From Clostridiales bacterium (GTDB lineage Bacteria; Bacillota; Clostridia; Oscillospirales; CAG-272), in NCBI GenBank assembly GCA_003150035.1, contig QALR01000018.1:151478-215477 (forward strand): DNA of 64,000 nucleotides, in the 5' to 3' direction. The position numbers were made by a program, and so were the translations under genes. This document shows, one piece after another, positions 51,218 to 60,863 of this stretch. The notes under the pieces are model-generated. The model made no database searches. It was given only the letters and a program-made list of their open reading frames with translations, and had not been told where the DNA came from. How positions within the stretch are numbered: the stretch's first letter is position 1; every line of letters starts with the position of its first letter.

Positions 51218-52966
51218 ATGTTAAAAAGGCTTGCAAAATGCGTCAAGGGGTATACAAGGCAAACCATTCTGACGCCTATCTTTATAACATTTGAAGTCAT
51301 TATCGAATGTATCATTCCTTTTATCACAGCAAAGCTTGTCAATACCATTCAAAGCGATCAGAATATGGATACCATTTTAAGATACGGCTTTATTTTGATC
51401 GGACTCGCTTTTGGTTCACTTATCTGCGGAGCGCTCTCCGGACATTTCTGTGCTTGCGCAACGGCAGGGTTTGCAAAAAATCTGCGTCGTGACCTTTATT
51501 ATAAGGTGCAGGACTTTTCTTTTGCCAATATCGACAAGTTTTCAACGCCGAGTCTTGTGACAAGACTGACGACGGACGTCACCAACGTCCAGCAGGCGTT
51601 CATGATGATCATTCGTATCGCCGTAAGAGCGCCTTTGATGCTGATTTTTTCACTTACGATGGCTTTTATCATGAGCGGAACTATGGCGTTTATCTATGTC
51701 GGGATCATTCCGCTTCTTGCGTTTGGACTATTCGCCATCGTTCATAAGGTTATGCCGATTTTCCGCCGTGTCTTCCGTAAATATGACGATCTAAACGAAT
51801 CCGTGCAGGAAAATGTGGAAGGCATCCGCGTTGTCAAATCTTTTGTAAGAGAGGACTTTGAAACTCAGAAATTCAAAAAGGCCTCCGACGAGGTCATGCG
51901 CGGATTCCGAAGCGCGGAAAAAATCCTCGTGCTCAACAATCCGTTGATGCAGATCGCCTTTAACACCGGCATGCTGCTGGTCAGCCTGTTCGGCACGCAG
52001 CTCATCGTCTCGACGGGCGGTACGGCACTTGAACTCGGAAACTATTCCATGCTGCTTGTATATGGCGTACAAATGCTGTCCAGCATGATGATGCTCTCCA
52101 TGATTTTCACTATGGTCACCATGTCAGTAGAGTCCGCAGACAGAATCACAGAGGTGCTGAAGGAAGAAAGCACGCTTACGGATCCGGCGTCCCCGATTTA
52201 TCAAGTGCCGGACGGAAGCGTGGATTTTGAAAATGTCAGCTTCAAATATTCGGCAACAGCGGAAAAAAACGCGCTGTCAAACATCACGCTCCATGTCCGG
52301 GCGGGAGAAACCATCGGTATCATCGGCGGCACGGGAAGCTCCAAAACCTCGCTTGTGCAGCTCATTCCCCGTCTTTACGATACAACGGAGGGTACAGTCA
52401 AGGTCGGCGGCATCGATGTGCGCGACTATGATATCGAAACGCTTCGCACCGACGTTTCCATGGTTCTGCAGAAAAACGTGCTGTTTTCCGGCACTATTAA
52501 GGAAAATCTGCGTTGGGGCGATCCGGATGCCTCCGACGAAGAGCTTGTGCGAATCTGTAAGCTCGCCTGTGCGGATGAGTTCATCTCCGGGCTTCCCGAC
52601 GGCTATGACACCTACATAGAGCGCGGCGGCACCAATGTATCCGGCGGTCAAAAGCAAAGGCTTTGCATTGCGCGCGCGTTACTTAAAAAGCCGAAAATTC
52701 TCATTCTCGATGACTCCACTTCCGCCGTGGATACCAAAACCGACGCGATGATTCGCAAGGCGTTCCGCGAGGAGATTCCGGGAACGACAAAATTTATCAT
52801 CGCGCAGAGAATCTCTTCTGTGGAGGATGCAGACCGCATCATCGTTATGGACGGCGGATGCATCAATGCCATCGGAACGCATAAGGAGCTTCTCGCTTCC
52901 AACGATATTTACCGCGAGGTATATGAATCCCAAAACAGGGCAGGAGGTGACGCAGATGAAGAATGA
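51218..52966 (+). CDS. ABC exporter half-transporter with degenerate ATP site
   Basis: A 582-residue protein with six-helix exporter membrane domain (about 1-310) and one nucleotide-binding domain. Walker A is diverged (GIIGGTGSSKTSLVQ, Ser in place of the last Gly), Walker B ends ILILDDSTSAVD with Asp in place of the catalytic Glu, and the switch His is Gln (IIAQRISSVED), while its signature NVSGGQKQRL is intact. This pattern marks the non-catalytic partner of heterodimeric exporters such as BmrCD, LmrCD and TM287/288. The start is ATG 51218 (GTG 51206 possible). It overlaps its partner by 11 bp. Confidence 0.9.
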   Translation: MLKRLAKCVKGYTRQTILTPIFITFEVIIECIIPFITAKLVNTIQSDQNMDTILRYGFILIGLAFGSLICGALSGHFCACATAGFAKNLRRDLYYKVQDFSFANIDKFSTPSLVTRLTTDVTNVQQAFMMIIRIAVRAPLMLIFSLTMAFIMSGTMAFIYVGIIPLLAFGLFAIVHKVMPIFRRVFRKYDDLNESVQENVEGIRVVKSFVREDFETQKFKKASDEVMRGFRSAEKILVLNNPLMQIAFNTGMLLVSLFGTQLIVSTGGTALELGNYSMLLVYGVQMLSSMMMLSMIFTMVTMSVESADRITEVLKEESTLTDPASPIYQVPDGSVDFENVSFKYSATAEKNALSNITLHVRAGETIGIIGGTGSSKTSLVQLIPRLYDTTEGTVKVGGIDVRDYDIETLRTDVSMVLQKNVLFSGTIKENLRWGDPDASDEELVRICKLACADEFISGLPDGYDTYIERGGTNVSGGQKQRLCIARALLKKPKILILDDSTSAVDTKTDAMIRKAFREEIPGTTKFIIAQRISSVEDADRIIVMDGGCINAIGTHKELLASNDIYREVYESQNRAGGDADEE

Positions 52967-54902
52967 GGCGCTGAAAGGACAGCAGAAGTCGCTGAAAGCC
53001 CACAAGGGGACACTTCTGCGAATTTTCAAATTTATCACCAAATACTATAAAACCTACCTTATCATTGTCTTTATCTGCCTTGCGGTAAGCGCGGTTGTCA
53101 ATTCCGTCAGCTCCATTTTTATGAACCGTTTCATTACCTATATTGAGGAAGGACTTGGGGTTTACGAGACCGACGGCAAGGACGCCGCGATGGCGGTTCT
53201 GATGCCTAAGGTGCTCCGGACTATCCTCCTGCTTGGCTGTATCTACATCACGGGTCTTATCTGCAACTTCACCTATACGCGGCTTATGACCTATGTGACG
53301 CAGGGCACGCTGAAAAATATTCGTGATACGATGTTTTCCAACATGCAGAAGCTTCCCATCAAATATTTTGATACACACCCGCACGGCGATATCATGAGTT
53401 ATTATACCAACGATACCGAGACGCTGCGGCAACTGATAGCGGAAAGCATTCCAAGTCTCATCTCCTCCAGCCTTATCGTCCTTGTGCTGCTCGGCATTAT
53501 GATGTATTACAGCATATGGCTCATGCTCATCGTTCTTGCCGGCGCGGTGGTTATGGTTCTTGTCACCAAATTCATCGGCGGCAGGAGCGCCCGGTTCTTT
53601 GTCAAGCAGCAAAAATCCTTGGCAAAGGAAGAAGGCTATATTGAGGAAATGATGAACGGACAGAAAGTGGTCAAGGTCTTTTGCCATGAGGAAGCATGCA
53701 AGCGGGATTTTGATGAAATCAACGAGCAGCTTTTCCGAGATACGCGCGAAGCACATCGGTTTGCGAACATTTTGATGCCGATTCTCGCTAACATCGGCAA
53801 TATTCTGTATGTGCTTGTCGTTTTCGTCGGCGGCGCCTTGATTGTCAGCGGCAACGTACAAAATCTTTCCCTTTCAGGAGAGGCGTTCGGCGTTGCGATT
53901 GTCGTCCCGTTCATCAACATGACAAGGCAGTTTTCTATGAATGTCAATCAGGCCTCTCAACATGTCAACTCGATCGCCATGGCAATGGCGGGAGCCTCCA
54001 GAATCTTTACCCTGATGGATGAGGAGCCGGAAGCGGACAATGGTTATGTGACGCTCGTCAATGCGCAATATGACGATGCCGGCCATATCACGGAATGTCC
54101 GGAACGCACCGGGAAATGGGCATGGAAGCATCCGCACTCGGCGGATGGATCGGTCACCTACACGCCGCTTGAGGGTGACGTGCGCATGTTTGACGTGGAT
54201 TTCGGATATGTTCCGGAAAAAACGGTTCTCCACAACATCACACTCTATGCCGAGCCGGGGCAGAAGGTCGCGTTCGTCGGCGCGACGGGAGCCGGCAAAA
54301 CCACCATCACCAATCTTATCAACCGTTTTTATGATATTGCAGACGGTAAGATTCGTTATGACGGCATCAATATCAACAAAATCAAAAAAGCAGACCTGCG
54401 ACGTTCTCTCGGAATTGTTCTCCAGGATACCAATCTGTTCACAGGCACGGTAATGGACAATATCCGCTACGGCAAGCTAGACGCGACAGATGAAGAGATT
54501 TATGCAGCAGCAAAGCTTGCCAACGCACATGATTTCATCACAAGACTTCCTGACGGCTACAATACGATGCTAAAGGGCAACGGCGCCAATCTTTCGCAGG
54601 GACAGCGACAGCTTCTGTCCATTGCACGAGCAGCGGTAGCCAATCCCCCCGTCATGATTCTTGACGAGGCCACCTCCTCCATCGACACCCGGACAGAAGC
54701 GCTCGTCCAGCGCGGAATGGACTCGCTGATGAAGGGACGCACCGTATTTGTCATCGCACACAGACTTTCCACCGTACAGAATTCGGATGTCATCATGGTG
54801 CTCGAGCACGGCCGCATCATTGAGCGCGGGCCGCATGACAAGCTCATCGCGGAACGCGGAAAATATTATCAGCTCTATACAGGCGCCTTTGCGCTCGAAT
54901 AA
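52956..54902 (+). CDS. ABC exporter half-transporter with canonical ATP site
   Basis: A 648-residue partner of the preceding gene. After the six-helix domain there is an insert before the nucleotide-binding domain (about 360-410: EADNGYVTLVNAQYDDAGHI and on). Walker A is AFVGATGAGKTTITNL, Walker B VMILDEATSSIDTR with the catalytic Glu, and the switch is VIAHRLSTVQ; its signature is diverged (NLSQGQRQLL). The two proteins thus build one good and one poor composite ATP site. The ATG at 52956 follows AGGAGG inside the upstream gene. Probable multidrug or peptide export; the substrate is unknown. Confidence 0.93.
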   Translation: MKNEALKGQQKSLKAHKGTLLRIFKFITKYYKTYLIIVFICLAVSAVVNSVSSIFMNRFITYIEEGLGVYETDGKDAAMAVLMPKVLRTILLLGCIYITGLICNFTYTRLMTYVTQGTLKNIRDTMFSNMQKLPIKYFDTHPHGDIMSYYTNDTETLRQLIAESIPSLISSSLIVLVLLGIMMYYSIWLMLIVLAGAVVMVLVTKFIGGRSARFFVKQQKSLAKEEGYIEEMMNGQKVVKVFCHEEACKRDFDEINEQLFRDTREAHRFANILMPILANIGNILYVLVVFVGGALIVSGNVQNLSLSGEAFGVAIVVPFINMTRQFSMNVNQASQHVNSIAMAMAGASRIFTLMDEEPEADNGYVTLVNAQYDDAGHITECPERTGKWAWKHPHSADGSVTYTPLEGDVRMFDVDFGYVPEKTVLHNITLYAEPGQKVAFVGATGAGKTTITNLINRFYDIADGKIRYDGININKIKKADLRRSLGIVLQDTNLFTGTVMDNIRYGKLDATDEEIYAAAKLANAHDFITRLPDGYNTMLKGNGANLSQGQRQLLSIARAAVANPPVMILDEATSSIDTRTEALVQRGMDSLMKGRTVFVIAHRLSTVQNSDVIMVLEHGRIIERGPHDKLIAERGKYYQLYTGAFALE

Positions 54903-54919
54903 AAGGCTCCGTCTATCAT

Positions 54920-54968
54920 AAAATCCAATGTCTCAAGGTTTTATGCTTGAGACATTGGATTTTTTATT
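54920..54968. terminator. Strong bidirectional terminator, ABC exporter versus feoB
   Basis: Perfect 18-bp arms (54920-54937 and 54946-54963) with an 8-nt loop, followed by TTTTTATTTG, between converging genes. Confidence 0.92.
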
Positions 54969-54978
54969 TGCCTCTTTA

Positions 54979-57093
54979 TCAGAAAAACAGCACATCAACT
55001 GCATGCAGGGCCATACAACACACTACCCCAAGTATCGTCGGTATCAGAAAGGCAAGAAGCACATAACGCCAGCTTCCCGTTTCCTTCTTCACCGTGATAA
55101 GGGTAGTAGAACACGGCCAGTGCATCAAAGAAAAAAGGATAAAGCAAGCCGCCGTCACAGAGGTCCATCCATTGGCTGCAAAAGTCTCCCGAAGCACGGA
55201 AAGGTCTCCGATTTCGCTAAGCGTTCCGCTTGACATATATAGCATGGCACAAAGAGGGAGCACAATTTCGTTCGCCGGCAGCCCCAAAAGAAAGGCAAGT
55301 AAAATAACGCCGTCTAGCCCCATTAGCAGCCCTAAAGGATCCAGAAAATCGCTGACCCATCCCGTTATCGGGACTCCCCCTATCTCCAAGTTGGACAGCA
55401 AATAGATCAGTACGCCCGCCGGCGCCGCTACCGCCACTGCACGGCCAAGCACAAATATCGTCCGGTCTAGGATCGAGCGAATAAGGATTTTCCCGATCTG
55501 CGGCCTTCGATAAGGAGGCATCTCCAAAATGAAAGAGGAACGTTCCCCACGCAGGATGGTGGAGGTAAGGGTCTTCGTGGTCAACAGTGTTGCCAAGACT
55601 CCGAGGACAATGACGGCAGCGAGGATAAGGGCAATGATAAGAGAGGAAATCCCTGACACGCCAGAAAAAAAGATAGTCGATATCGTAATAATCGCCGGAA
55701 ATCGTCCGTTGCACGGCATAAAGTTATTCGTCAAAATCGCAACCAGCCGCTCTCTTTTGGAATCGATAATTCTTGTTCCGACAACCCCTGCCGCGTTGCA
55801 TCCAAGGCCCATGCACATAGACAGCGCCTGCTTGCCGCACGCATTGCACTTCGAAAATACGCCGTCAAGATTAAAAGCCACACGCGGCAGATAACCAATA
55901 TCCTCTAACAAAGTGAACAGAGGGAAGAAAATTGCCATGGGTGGCAGCATGACAGAAACAATCCATCCAACCACTCGATAAAGCCCATAGGTAACCAAAT
56001 CTGAAAAAAAGGTTCCAACTCCTATGCGCAAAAGCCAATCATGCAAATGAGGTTCTATGGCATGAAATCCCGTCGAAAGCCACTCAGACGGATAATTGGC
56101 GCCGATGATTGTCAGCCAAAAAATGACCGCCAGCAGCAGAAGCATAAGTGGAATGCCCCAAAGTTTACTCGTGAGAATTCGGTCGGCGCGGGAAAAATTC
56201 ACCTCATGCTGCCTGTTCATCACGACCTGATTCGCCGTTTGCTCTGCCTCCCGCATAAAGGTGGAGGCGATTTCTGTAACAAGCATTTCCTTTGAGATTC
56301 CGCTTTCAAGCAAGGAGCCGCGTGCCGCTTCCACCACACGCAGATTTTCTTCCGTGAGAAGCGCTCCTCCTAAATAGACGTTGCTTTTCTCTAAGAATGC
56401 CTTCTCACCTTCCAGCAGACGAAGCGCAACAAAACGAGGAGATAGCTTCCCCTCACATGCTTTTTCTATGTAGGGCAACAGCCCTCTTATCGCATTTTCT
56501 ATGGATTCATGGTAGCGAACCTGTGCTGGATTTCCAAACTTCGCATCCTCGATGCGGTTTATCAGCGCTGAAATCCCCTCTCCTCGACCTGCACTCGTCC
56601 CGACGACCGGGACCCCGAGTCGCTTTTCCAAAGTTTCTAAGTTTAAGGACATACCGCCGCGCTTTGCTTCATCCAGCAGATTGACACAAACGAGCACATG
56701 CGGCGTAATTTCTAAGATTTGATACACAAGCCCAAGATTCCGGCATAGTCTTGTCGCGTCGCAAACAACAACAACGGCGTCCGCACCGCCAAAGCAGAGA
56801 AAGTCCCGCGCGACTTCCTCTTCTGCTGAATGCGCTGACAGTGAATAGCTTCCGGGCAAATCAACAATCTGATAGTTGCGCCCTCCTTTTTTATAGTATC
56901 CGACCGCCGTCGTGACTGTCTTTCCTGTCCAATTACCGGTGTGCTGGTGAAGCCCTGTCAGAGCATTAAAAACGGTGCTCTTGCCGACATTGGGATTGCC
57001 GGCAAGAGCAACAAGAAGCGTCCCGTCTTTTTTCTCCGTAAGACCCCCGCCGCGCAGAACATGTTTACCGACAGATTTTCCCGTAAGCCCCAT
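54979..57093 (-). CDS. feoB: Ferrous iron transport protein B
   Basis: A 704-residue Fe(II) permease with an N-terminal G domain: G1 VALAGNPNVGKSTVFNALTG, G2 region HQHTGNWTGKTV, G3 DLPGSYSL, G4 NLLDEAKRGG. The membrane part shows the two Gate motifs (for example CNACGKQALSMCMGLGCNAAG and RFPAIITISTIFF). Length is normal. It is 12 bp after feoA. The ATG follows GGAGAATCAGCA. High-affinity iron uptake under anoxic, ferrous conditions is the expected role. Confidence 0.96.
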   Translation of the reverse strand: MGLTGKSVGKHVLRGGGLTEKKDGTLLVALAGNPNVGKSTVFNALTGLHQHTGNWTGKTVTTAVGYYKKGGRNYQIVDLPGSYSLSAHSAEEEVARDFLCFGGADAVVVVCDATRLCRNLGLVYQILEITPHVLVCVNLLDEAKRGGMSLNLETLEKRLGVPVVGTSAGRGEGISALINRIEDAKFGNPAQVRYHESIENAIRGLLPYIEKACEGKLSPRFVALRLLEGEKAFLEKSNVYLGGALLTEENLRVVEAARGSLLESGISKEMLVTEIASTFMREAEQTANQVVMNRQHEVNFSRADRILTSKLWGIPLMLLLLAVIFWLTIIGANYPSEWLSTGFHAIEPHLHDWLLRIGVGTFFSDLVTYGLYRVVGWIVSVMLPPMAIFFPLFTLLEDIGYLPRVAFNLDGVFSKCNACGKQALSMCMGLGCNAAGVVGTRIIDSKRERLVAILTNNFMPCNGRFPAIITISTIFFSGVSGISSLIIALILAAVIVLGVLATLLTTKTLTSTILRGERSSFILEMPPYRRPQIGKILIRSILDRTIFVLGRAVAVAAPAGVLIYLLSNLEIGGVPITGWVSDFLDPLGLLMGLDGVILLAFLLGLPANEIVLPLCAMLYMSSGTLSEIGDLSVLRETFAANGWTSVTAACFILFSLMHWPCSTTLITVKKETGSWRYVLLAFLIPTILGVVCCMALHAVDVLFF

Positions 57094-57105
57094 TGCTGAT
57101 TCTCC

Positions 57106-57360
57106 TTATGAATTCTGTGATTCGGACGCGACGACTCGGATGGTTGCCGCGTCTTTTTTTCTGATGGCAATCACCGCTCCGCAGATGAGATACGCACTCG
57201 GATCTCCGAACGGCCCCACGCCGAGCTTTTTGATATCGGAGCCGACCATACATCCGATGTCCATAAAACGGCGGCGCATTCCGATATCAGACGTGATATC
57301 CGACACAATTCCGGTCTCTCCCAAGGATAGCTCAAAAAGCGCTTTTTCTTTTTTCTCCAT
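57106..57360 (-). CDS. feoA: FeoA-family protein
   Basis: An 84-residue SH3-like FeoA domain: ELSLGETGIVSDITSDIGMR, then RRFMDIGCMVGSDIKKLGVG and AVIAIRKKDAATIRV, the standard blocks. FeoA binds FeoB and is needed for its activity. The ATG at 57360 is chosen over 57366 because AAAGGA abuts the latter. A promoter with a dyad lies just upstream. Confidence 0.93.
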   Translation of the reverse strand: MEKKEKALFELSLGETGIVSDITSDIGMRRRFMDIGCMVGSDIKKLGVGPFGDPSAYLICGAVIAIRKKDAATIRVVASESQNS

Positions 57361-57390
57361 GCTCATTCCTTTCCTCGGATTTCCGACTTT

Positions 57391-57434
57391 TATACTCCGC
57401 TATGAGTATATGCAAAAAAGAGCAGACTTGACAA
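57391..57434 (-). promoter_or_regulatory. feoAB promoter with overlapping dyad
   Basis: TTGTCA (57434-57429), 18-bp spacer, TATACT (57410-57405) on the minus strand. The perfect dyad TATACTC (57391-57397) / GAGTATA (57404-57410), with a 6-bp centre, includes the -10 box and the start site. It could bind an iron regulator (Fur- or DtxR-like), although it is not an obvious Fur box. Confidence 0.55.
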
Positions 57435-57467
57435 AGAGGATGTCCGCGTGGGGTTCCGTATGAAAAC

Positions 57468-57505
57468 AGCAGGGGCTTTTCTTTCATGAAAGAAAAGCCC
57501 CTGCT
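57468..57505. terminator. Perfect 38-bp palindrome between gdpP and feoA
   Basis: The stretch is fully self-complementary about 57486/57487: AGCAGGGGCTTTTCTTTCAT and its reverse complement. On the minus strand it is followed by GTTTTC, so it can act as terminator for gdpP; the T-rich arms make it look bidirectional. Confidence 0.7.
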
Positions 57506-57633
57506 CGGCCTGTCTAATTTGTCCCATAGAGAAATTTCTTGCCGTGATTCGTCGGTTTTTTCCAAAAGCCCCGCGGAGAAATGCCGCTTGCAAAATCAAA
57601 AAGAAACATCCCGCTCTCTGCCGGCATTCATCC

Positions 57634-59679
57634 TTACATATTTTCCGAGAGATATTCATCGATTGCCGCACGGAGCATCGTCAGCGTACTTGCAACGGAC
57701 GAGCTCTGCATCTGAGCGCCTGCCGAATCAAAATGACCGCCCCCGCCCATCTTCTCCAGAATCAGCTGCACATTGATCCTTCCCTGAGAGCGCGCGGAAA
57801 TATGAACCGTATCTCCAATTCTGCAAAGAGCAAATGCAGCAAGTACGCCTTCCACACCAAGTAGCCGGTCCGCGGCGCGAGCCGCATTGACTCGACCGAC
57901 GGAGGTGTTTTCATCGCTGTCGTTGAGCGCAATGGCAATCACCGACTTATAAATAACAACATTACTCTCAAATTTCGCCTCAGAAAGAAAATCCTCAATA
58001 TTCATCTTAAAGAGCGCCTGTGCGTCGATAGGACTTGCTCCCTCACTGCGCAGATAAAGCGCCGAGGAAAACGTTCTGACCCCCGTATTGTGCGTAAAAC
58101 GCTTAGTGTCAAGCAGGATACCGGCAAGGAGAAGATCCGCTTCTACCTTAGGCAGCGTGCCTTGCGGCAGAATCTGTTCCAAGAATTCACTCATCAATTC
58201 CGACGCAGAACTTGCAGAAGGCTCGATATACGCGATCTTCGGCTGGCTTTTGAATTCCGCTGTTTTGCGATGATGGTCAATGATAACAAGGTTCTGAACG
58301 GTATTGACCACATCCGGCGCTTCACAAAAATCTAGGTTGTTGACATCAACGACCACAGCAAGGGTCCCGCTGTGAATCATATCCTGCGCTTCAATCTTAT
58401 CGATAAAAAGATTTTGATATTCGGGATTTCCCTCCAGCCGCTTGAAGCAGCCCGCCAGATTTTTATCGTTCCGGTCGGAAACGACAAGCGCCTGAACTCC
58501 GCAGAATTTTGCAAGCCGCACCACAGCAATACAAGAAGCAAAGGCATCAAAATCAGCGAACTTATGCCCCATAACAAGAACATTGTCGGCGGCAGAAAGC
58601 AGCATGATCAGCTCATTGGCAATCACACGGGCACGAACCTTGGTTCGTTTTTGCACGGTCTTGGTTTTTCCGCCGTAAAATTCCACGCCATCCGCCGTTT
58701 TGATTACCACTTGGTCGCCTCCGCGCTGAAGCGCCATATCGAGCGCCGCCTGCGTGGCACGCTCTTTCTCATACAAGCTGCCGGAAATCGTAGAAATCCC
58801 CATGGAGATGGTTACGGGCATCGTCGTATCGCCAACATGAATTTCCCGGATTTCATCCAGCATGGAAAATCTATCTTTTTCAAATTCCTCCAAATACTTG
58901 GCTGCAAATACACACATAAATTTATTATGCCCATAATCGCGCAGAACACCGCCCACCTTTTCCATATGCCGGCGCAAAATGGCCTCTACATCACTGGAAG
59001 CGTTCGCGTAAAGCTCCTGCACATACTGCATTAGTTCATCGAGATTATCAATCATCGCATAGGCAATCAGTGTTTCTTCATCCTCCAGCCTCGCATAAAG
59101 CTTTTTGACTTCTGTTATATCTTCAAAAATGGTAATATAAAAGATCTTGCTTTTGGAAACAACCCGATATCCCTTTGCAAGAAAAATTTCTGTGTTCTCA
59201 TCCGCGATCTCACTGGCAGAAATAAAAGAAATCTCCGCGCCCTGCTCACCGCTCTTAATAATTCTTTCAATCGTCGCGTTGCTGATGTTGTCAATATACT
59301 TCCCATACAGCACACCGCGCATTCTAAATTTAGAAGAAAGCGCCGTGTTGTACCACACAATTTTTCCCTTTTCATCACAAATGAGAACCGGTAGATACAA
59401 TTTCTGAATAAAATCAAGGGAAATAGTTCCAAAAATGGAGCCTTTGATCTCTGCAAAGTCCCCTGCAAACATCCGATTATTTGCAAATCCAATAACAGCA
59501 GCAAGGACCAAAGCTCCTCCATAGCACCCAAGCGCGCATAGAACGACGGTGGACGGTTCAAAATCCGTATAAACCAATAAAATAGCACTGACAGCCAATG
59601 CGATAATTCCCAAAGCGGCACACACAATCGCCCCAGTTGGCAAGGAATGATTCCGTGTTTTATTATTGTTTTCCGGCAT
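57634..59679 (-). CDS. gdpP: GdpP-type cyclic-di-AMP phosphodiesterase
   Basis: A 681-residue protein with two N-terminal membrane helices (about 15-60), a PAS-like domain (about 80-170), a degenerate GGDEF domain (about 175-310; GHNKFMCVFAAKYLEEFEKD lacks GGDEF) and a DHH-DHHA1 hydrolase. The DHH site has VMGHKFADFDAFASC, VDVNNLDFCE and NLVIIDHHRKT; DHHA1 ends KMGGGGHFDSAGAQM. It hydrolyses c-di-AMP, which controls potassium and osmotic balance and wall stress. The ATG at 59679 follows GGGAGAG. It follows the yybS-like gene by 75 bp, as in Bacillus. Confidence 0.94.
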   Translation of the reverse strand: MPENNNKTRNHSLPTGAIVCAALGIIALAVSAILLVYTDFEPSTVVLCALGCYGGALVLAAVIGFANNRMFAGDFAEIKGSIFGTISLDFIQKLYLPVLICDEKGKIVWYNTALSSKFRMRGVLYGKYIDNISNATIERIIKSGEQGAEISFISASEIADENTEIFLAKGYRVVSKSKIFYITIFEDITEVKKLYARLEDEETLIAYAMIDNLDELMQYVQELYANASSDVEAILRRHMEKVGGVLRDYGHNKFMCVFAAKYLEEFEKDRFSMLDEIREIHVGDTTMPVTISMGISTISGSLYEKERATQAALDMALQRGGDQVVIKTADGVEFYGGKTKTVQKRTKVRARVIANELIMLLSAADNVLVMGHKFADFDAFASCIAVVRLAKFCGVQALVVSDRNDKNLAGCFKRLEGNPEYQNLFIDKIEAQDMIHSGTLAVVVDVNNLDFCEAPDVVNTVQNLVIIDHHRKTAEFKSQPKIAYIEPSASSASELMSEFLEQILPQGTLPKVEADLLLAGILLDTKRFTHNTGVRTFSSALYLRSEGASPIDAQALFKMNIEDFLSEAKFESNVVIYKSVIAIALNDSDENTSVGRVNAARAADRLLGVEGVLAAFALCRIGDTVHISARSQGRINVQLILEKMGGGGHFDSAGAQMQSSSVASTLTMLRAAIDEYLSENM

Positions 59680-59754
59680 GGCAAGCTCTCCCTTTCGGTG
59701 TCCGATCATGATTTGGCACTGCCGAAAACCATAACTTGTCTTCGGCAATCCGGT

Positions 59755-60831
59755 TTATTGATTTTTTTTCCGCATTTCCGATTCCGCCATTCTCAGCGTC
59801 AGCACATCCTTTGCCCCGAGGAACGCCAGAACAATCGCAGCAAGCTGTACCGCCATAGCAGCAAAAAGGAAACCGAAAATGACAAAAAGTGCAAGAATAA
59901 AAAGGGTCCTTTTTCTGAGAAAAGGATGTCGTATCCTGACAAAAAGGCCCCGTACACCACATGCTGCCATGGACGGCCAAAGCACAAGCAGCAAATTGAA
60001 TATAACGACAGCAAATGGATTCGACACAAAAAACGATGTAATAAGATACAGAAAAGCTGCGGCAAGAAAGACAATACAGGTGATCTGGGTCGGATACAGC
60101 ACCCATCTTGTCTCCGGCAGCAAAGCATCGTATCTTGCCGCCCTTACTGTCAGAACAAAGAAGCACACCGCAAGGTAAGCGAAAAGCTGTCCTGCCATCA
60201 GGATAAGCCCTGGCAAAATCATTTGAAGAAGCTCTACGGTCATTTCCGCGTTTGCCACATAGCTTTCTGTAAGGGTCACCTTGTCAATCCCGAGAGCTTC
60301 ATACCGATCCAGCAGGGATTGAGGCAATCCGTCCACATATTCCTGCGCCGCGCGGACCATATCTTCGCGAATTCCATCAAAGACATGGTTTATATCATCC
60401 ATTACACCAGAAAAGCTCAGCGCATTGCCGTCCAAAACATAAAAGACCGCCGCAAACACCAAGACATAAGCCAAAAGCGTAACCGTTATGATGATGACTG
60501 CGGTCGTTTTGGCTGTTTTTCCCTTGATAAGGCCCGAAAGGACCAGCGCACATACAATCACAACAGCGCCAAGTGCCGGAATCCAAGGCTGCATACCCCC
60601 CGCAAAAAACAGAATGATCAAAGGGATTAGACTGTCAAGAATAGAAATATACGTTTCACAGGTGGACATAATAACGGTAAGAATCCCTGCGGCTCCCATC
60701 AGGGCAACAAATCCTATGACTCGCGACCCAAACGCAAGGTCTGCCGCCCCTGCTAGCATAACCACACACAACACCATCGTAAGCCAGAGCGGACGCATAT
60801 TGACAGCCGGTCTTTTTGTTTCTTGATTCAT
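59755..60831 (-). CDS. yybS: DUF2232 (YybS-type) membrane protein
   Basis: A 358-residue protein with eight or so hydrophobic helices, for example PLWLTMVLCVVMLAGAADLA, GFVALMGAAGILTVIM, TTAVIIITVTLLAYVLVFAA and LLLVLWPSMAACGVRG near the C terminus. The size, topology and position directly before gdpP match YybS of Bacillus, whose function is unknown. Starts at ATG 60831 (60852 is an alternative without an RBS). It lies 32 bp after hprK. Confidence 0.82.
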   Translation of the reverse strand: MNQETKRPAVNMRPLWLTMVLCVVMLAGAADLAFGSRVIGFVALMGAAGILTVIMSTCETYISILDSLIPLIILFFAGGMQPWIPALGAVVIVCALVLSGLIKGKTAKTTAVIIITVTLLAYVLVFAAVFYVLDGNALSFSGVMDDINHVFDGIREDMVRAAQEYVDGLPQSLLDRYEALGIDKVTLTESYVANAEMTVELLQMILPGLILMAGQLFAYLAVCFFVLTVRAARYDALLPETRWVLYPTQITCIVFLAAAFLYLITSFFVSNPFAVVIFNLLLVLWPSMAACGVRGLFVRIRHPFLRKRTLFILALFVIFGFLFAAMAVQLAAIVLAFLGAKDVLTLRMAESEMRKKNQ

Positions 60832-60863
60832 ATCTTTTTTCTCTTTCCTCATAAAAGGAAAGC

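Noticed and set aside
57468..57505. The 38-bp perfect palindrome as an attachment site or insertion-sequence end.
   Set aside because: No integrase, no second copy and no duplicated flank; it lies just past the gdpP stop and fits a terminator.
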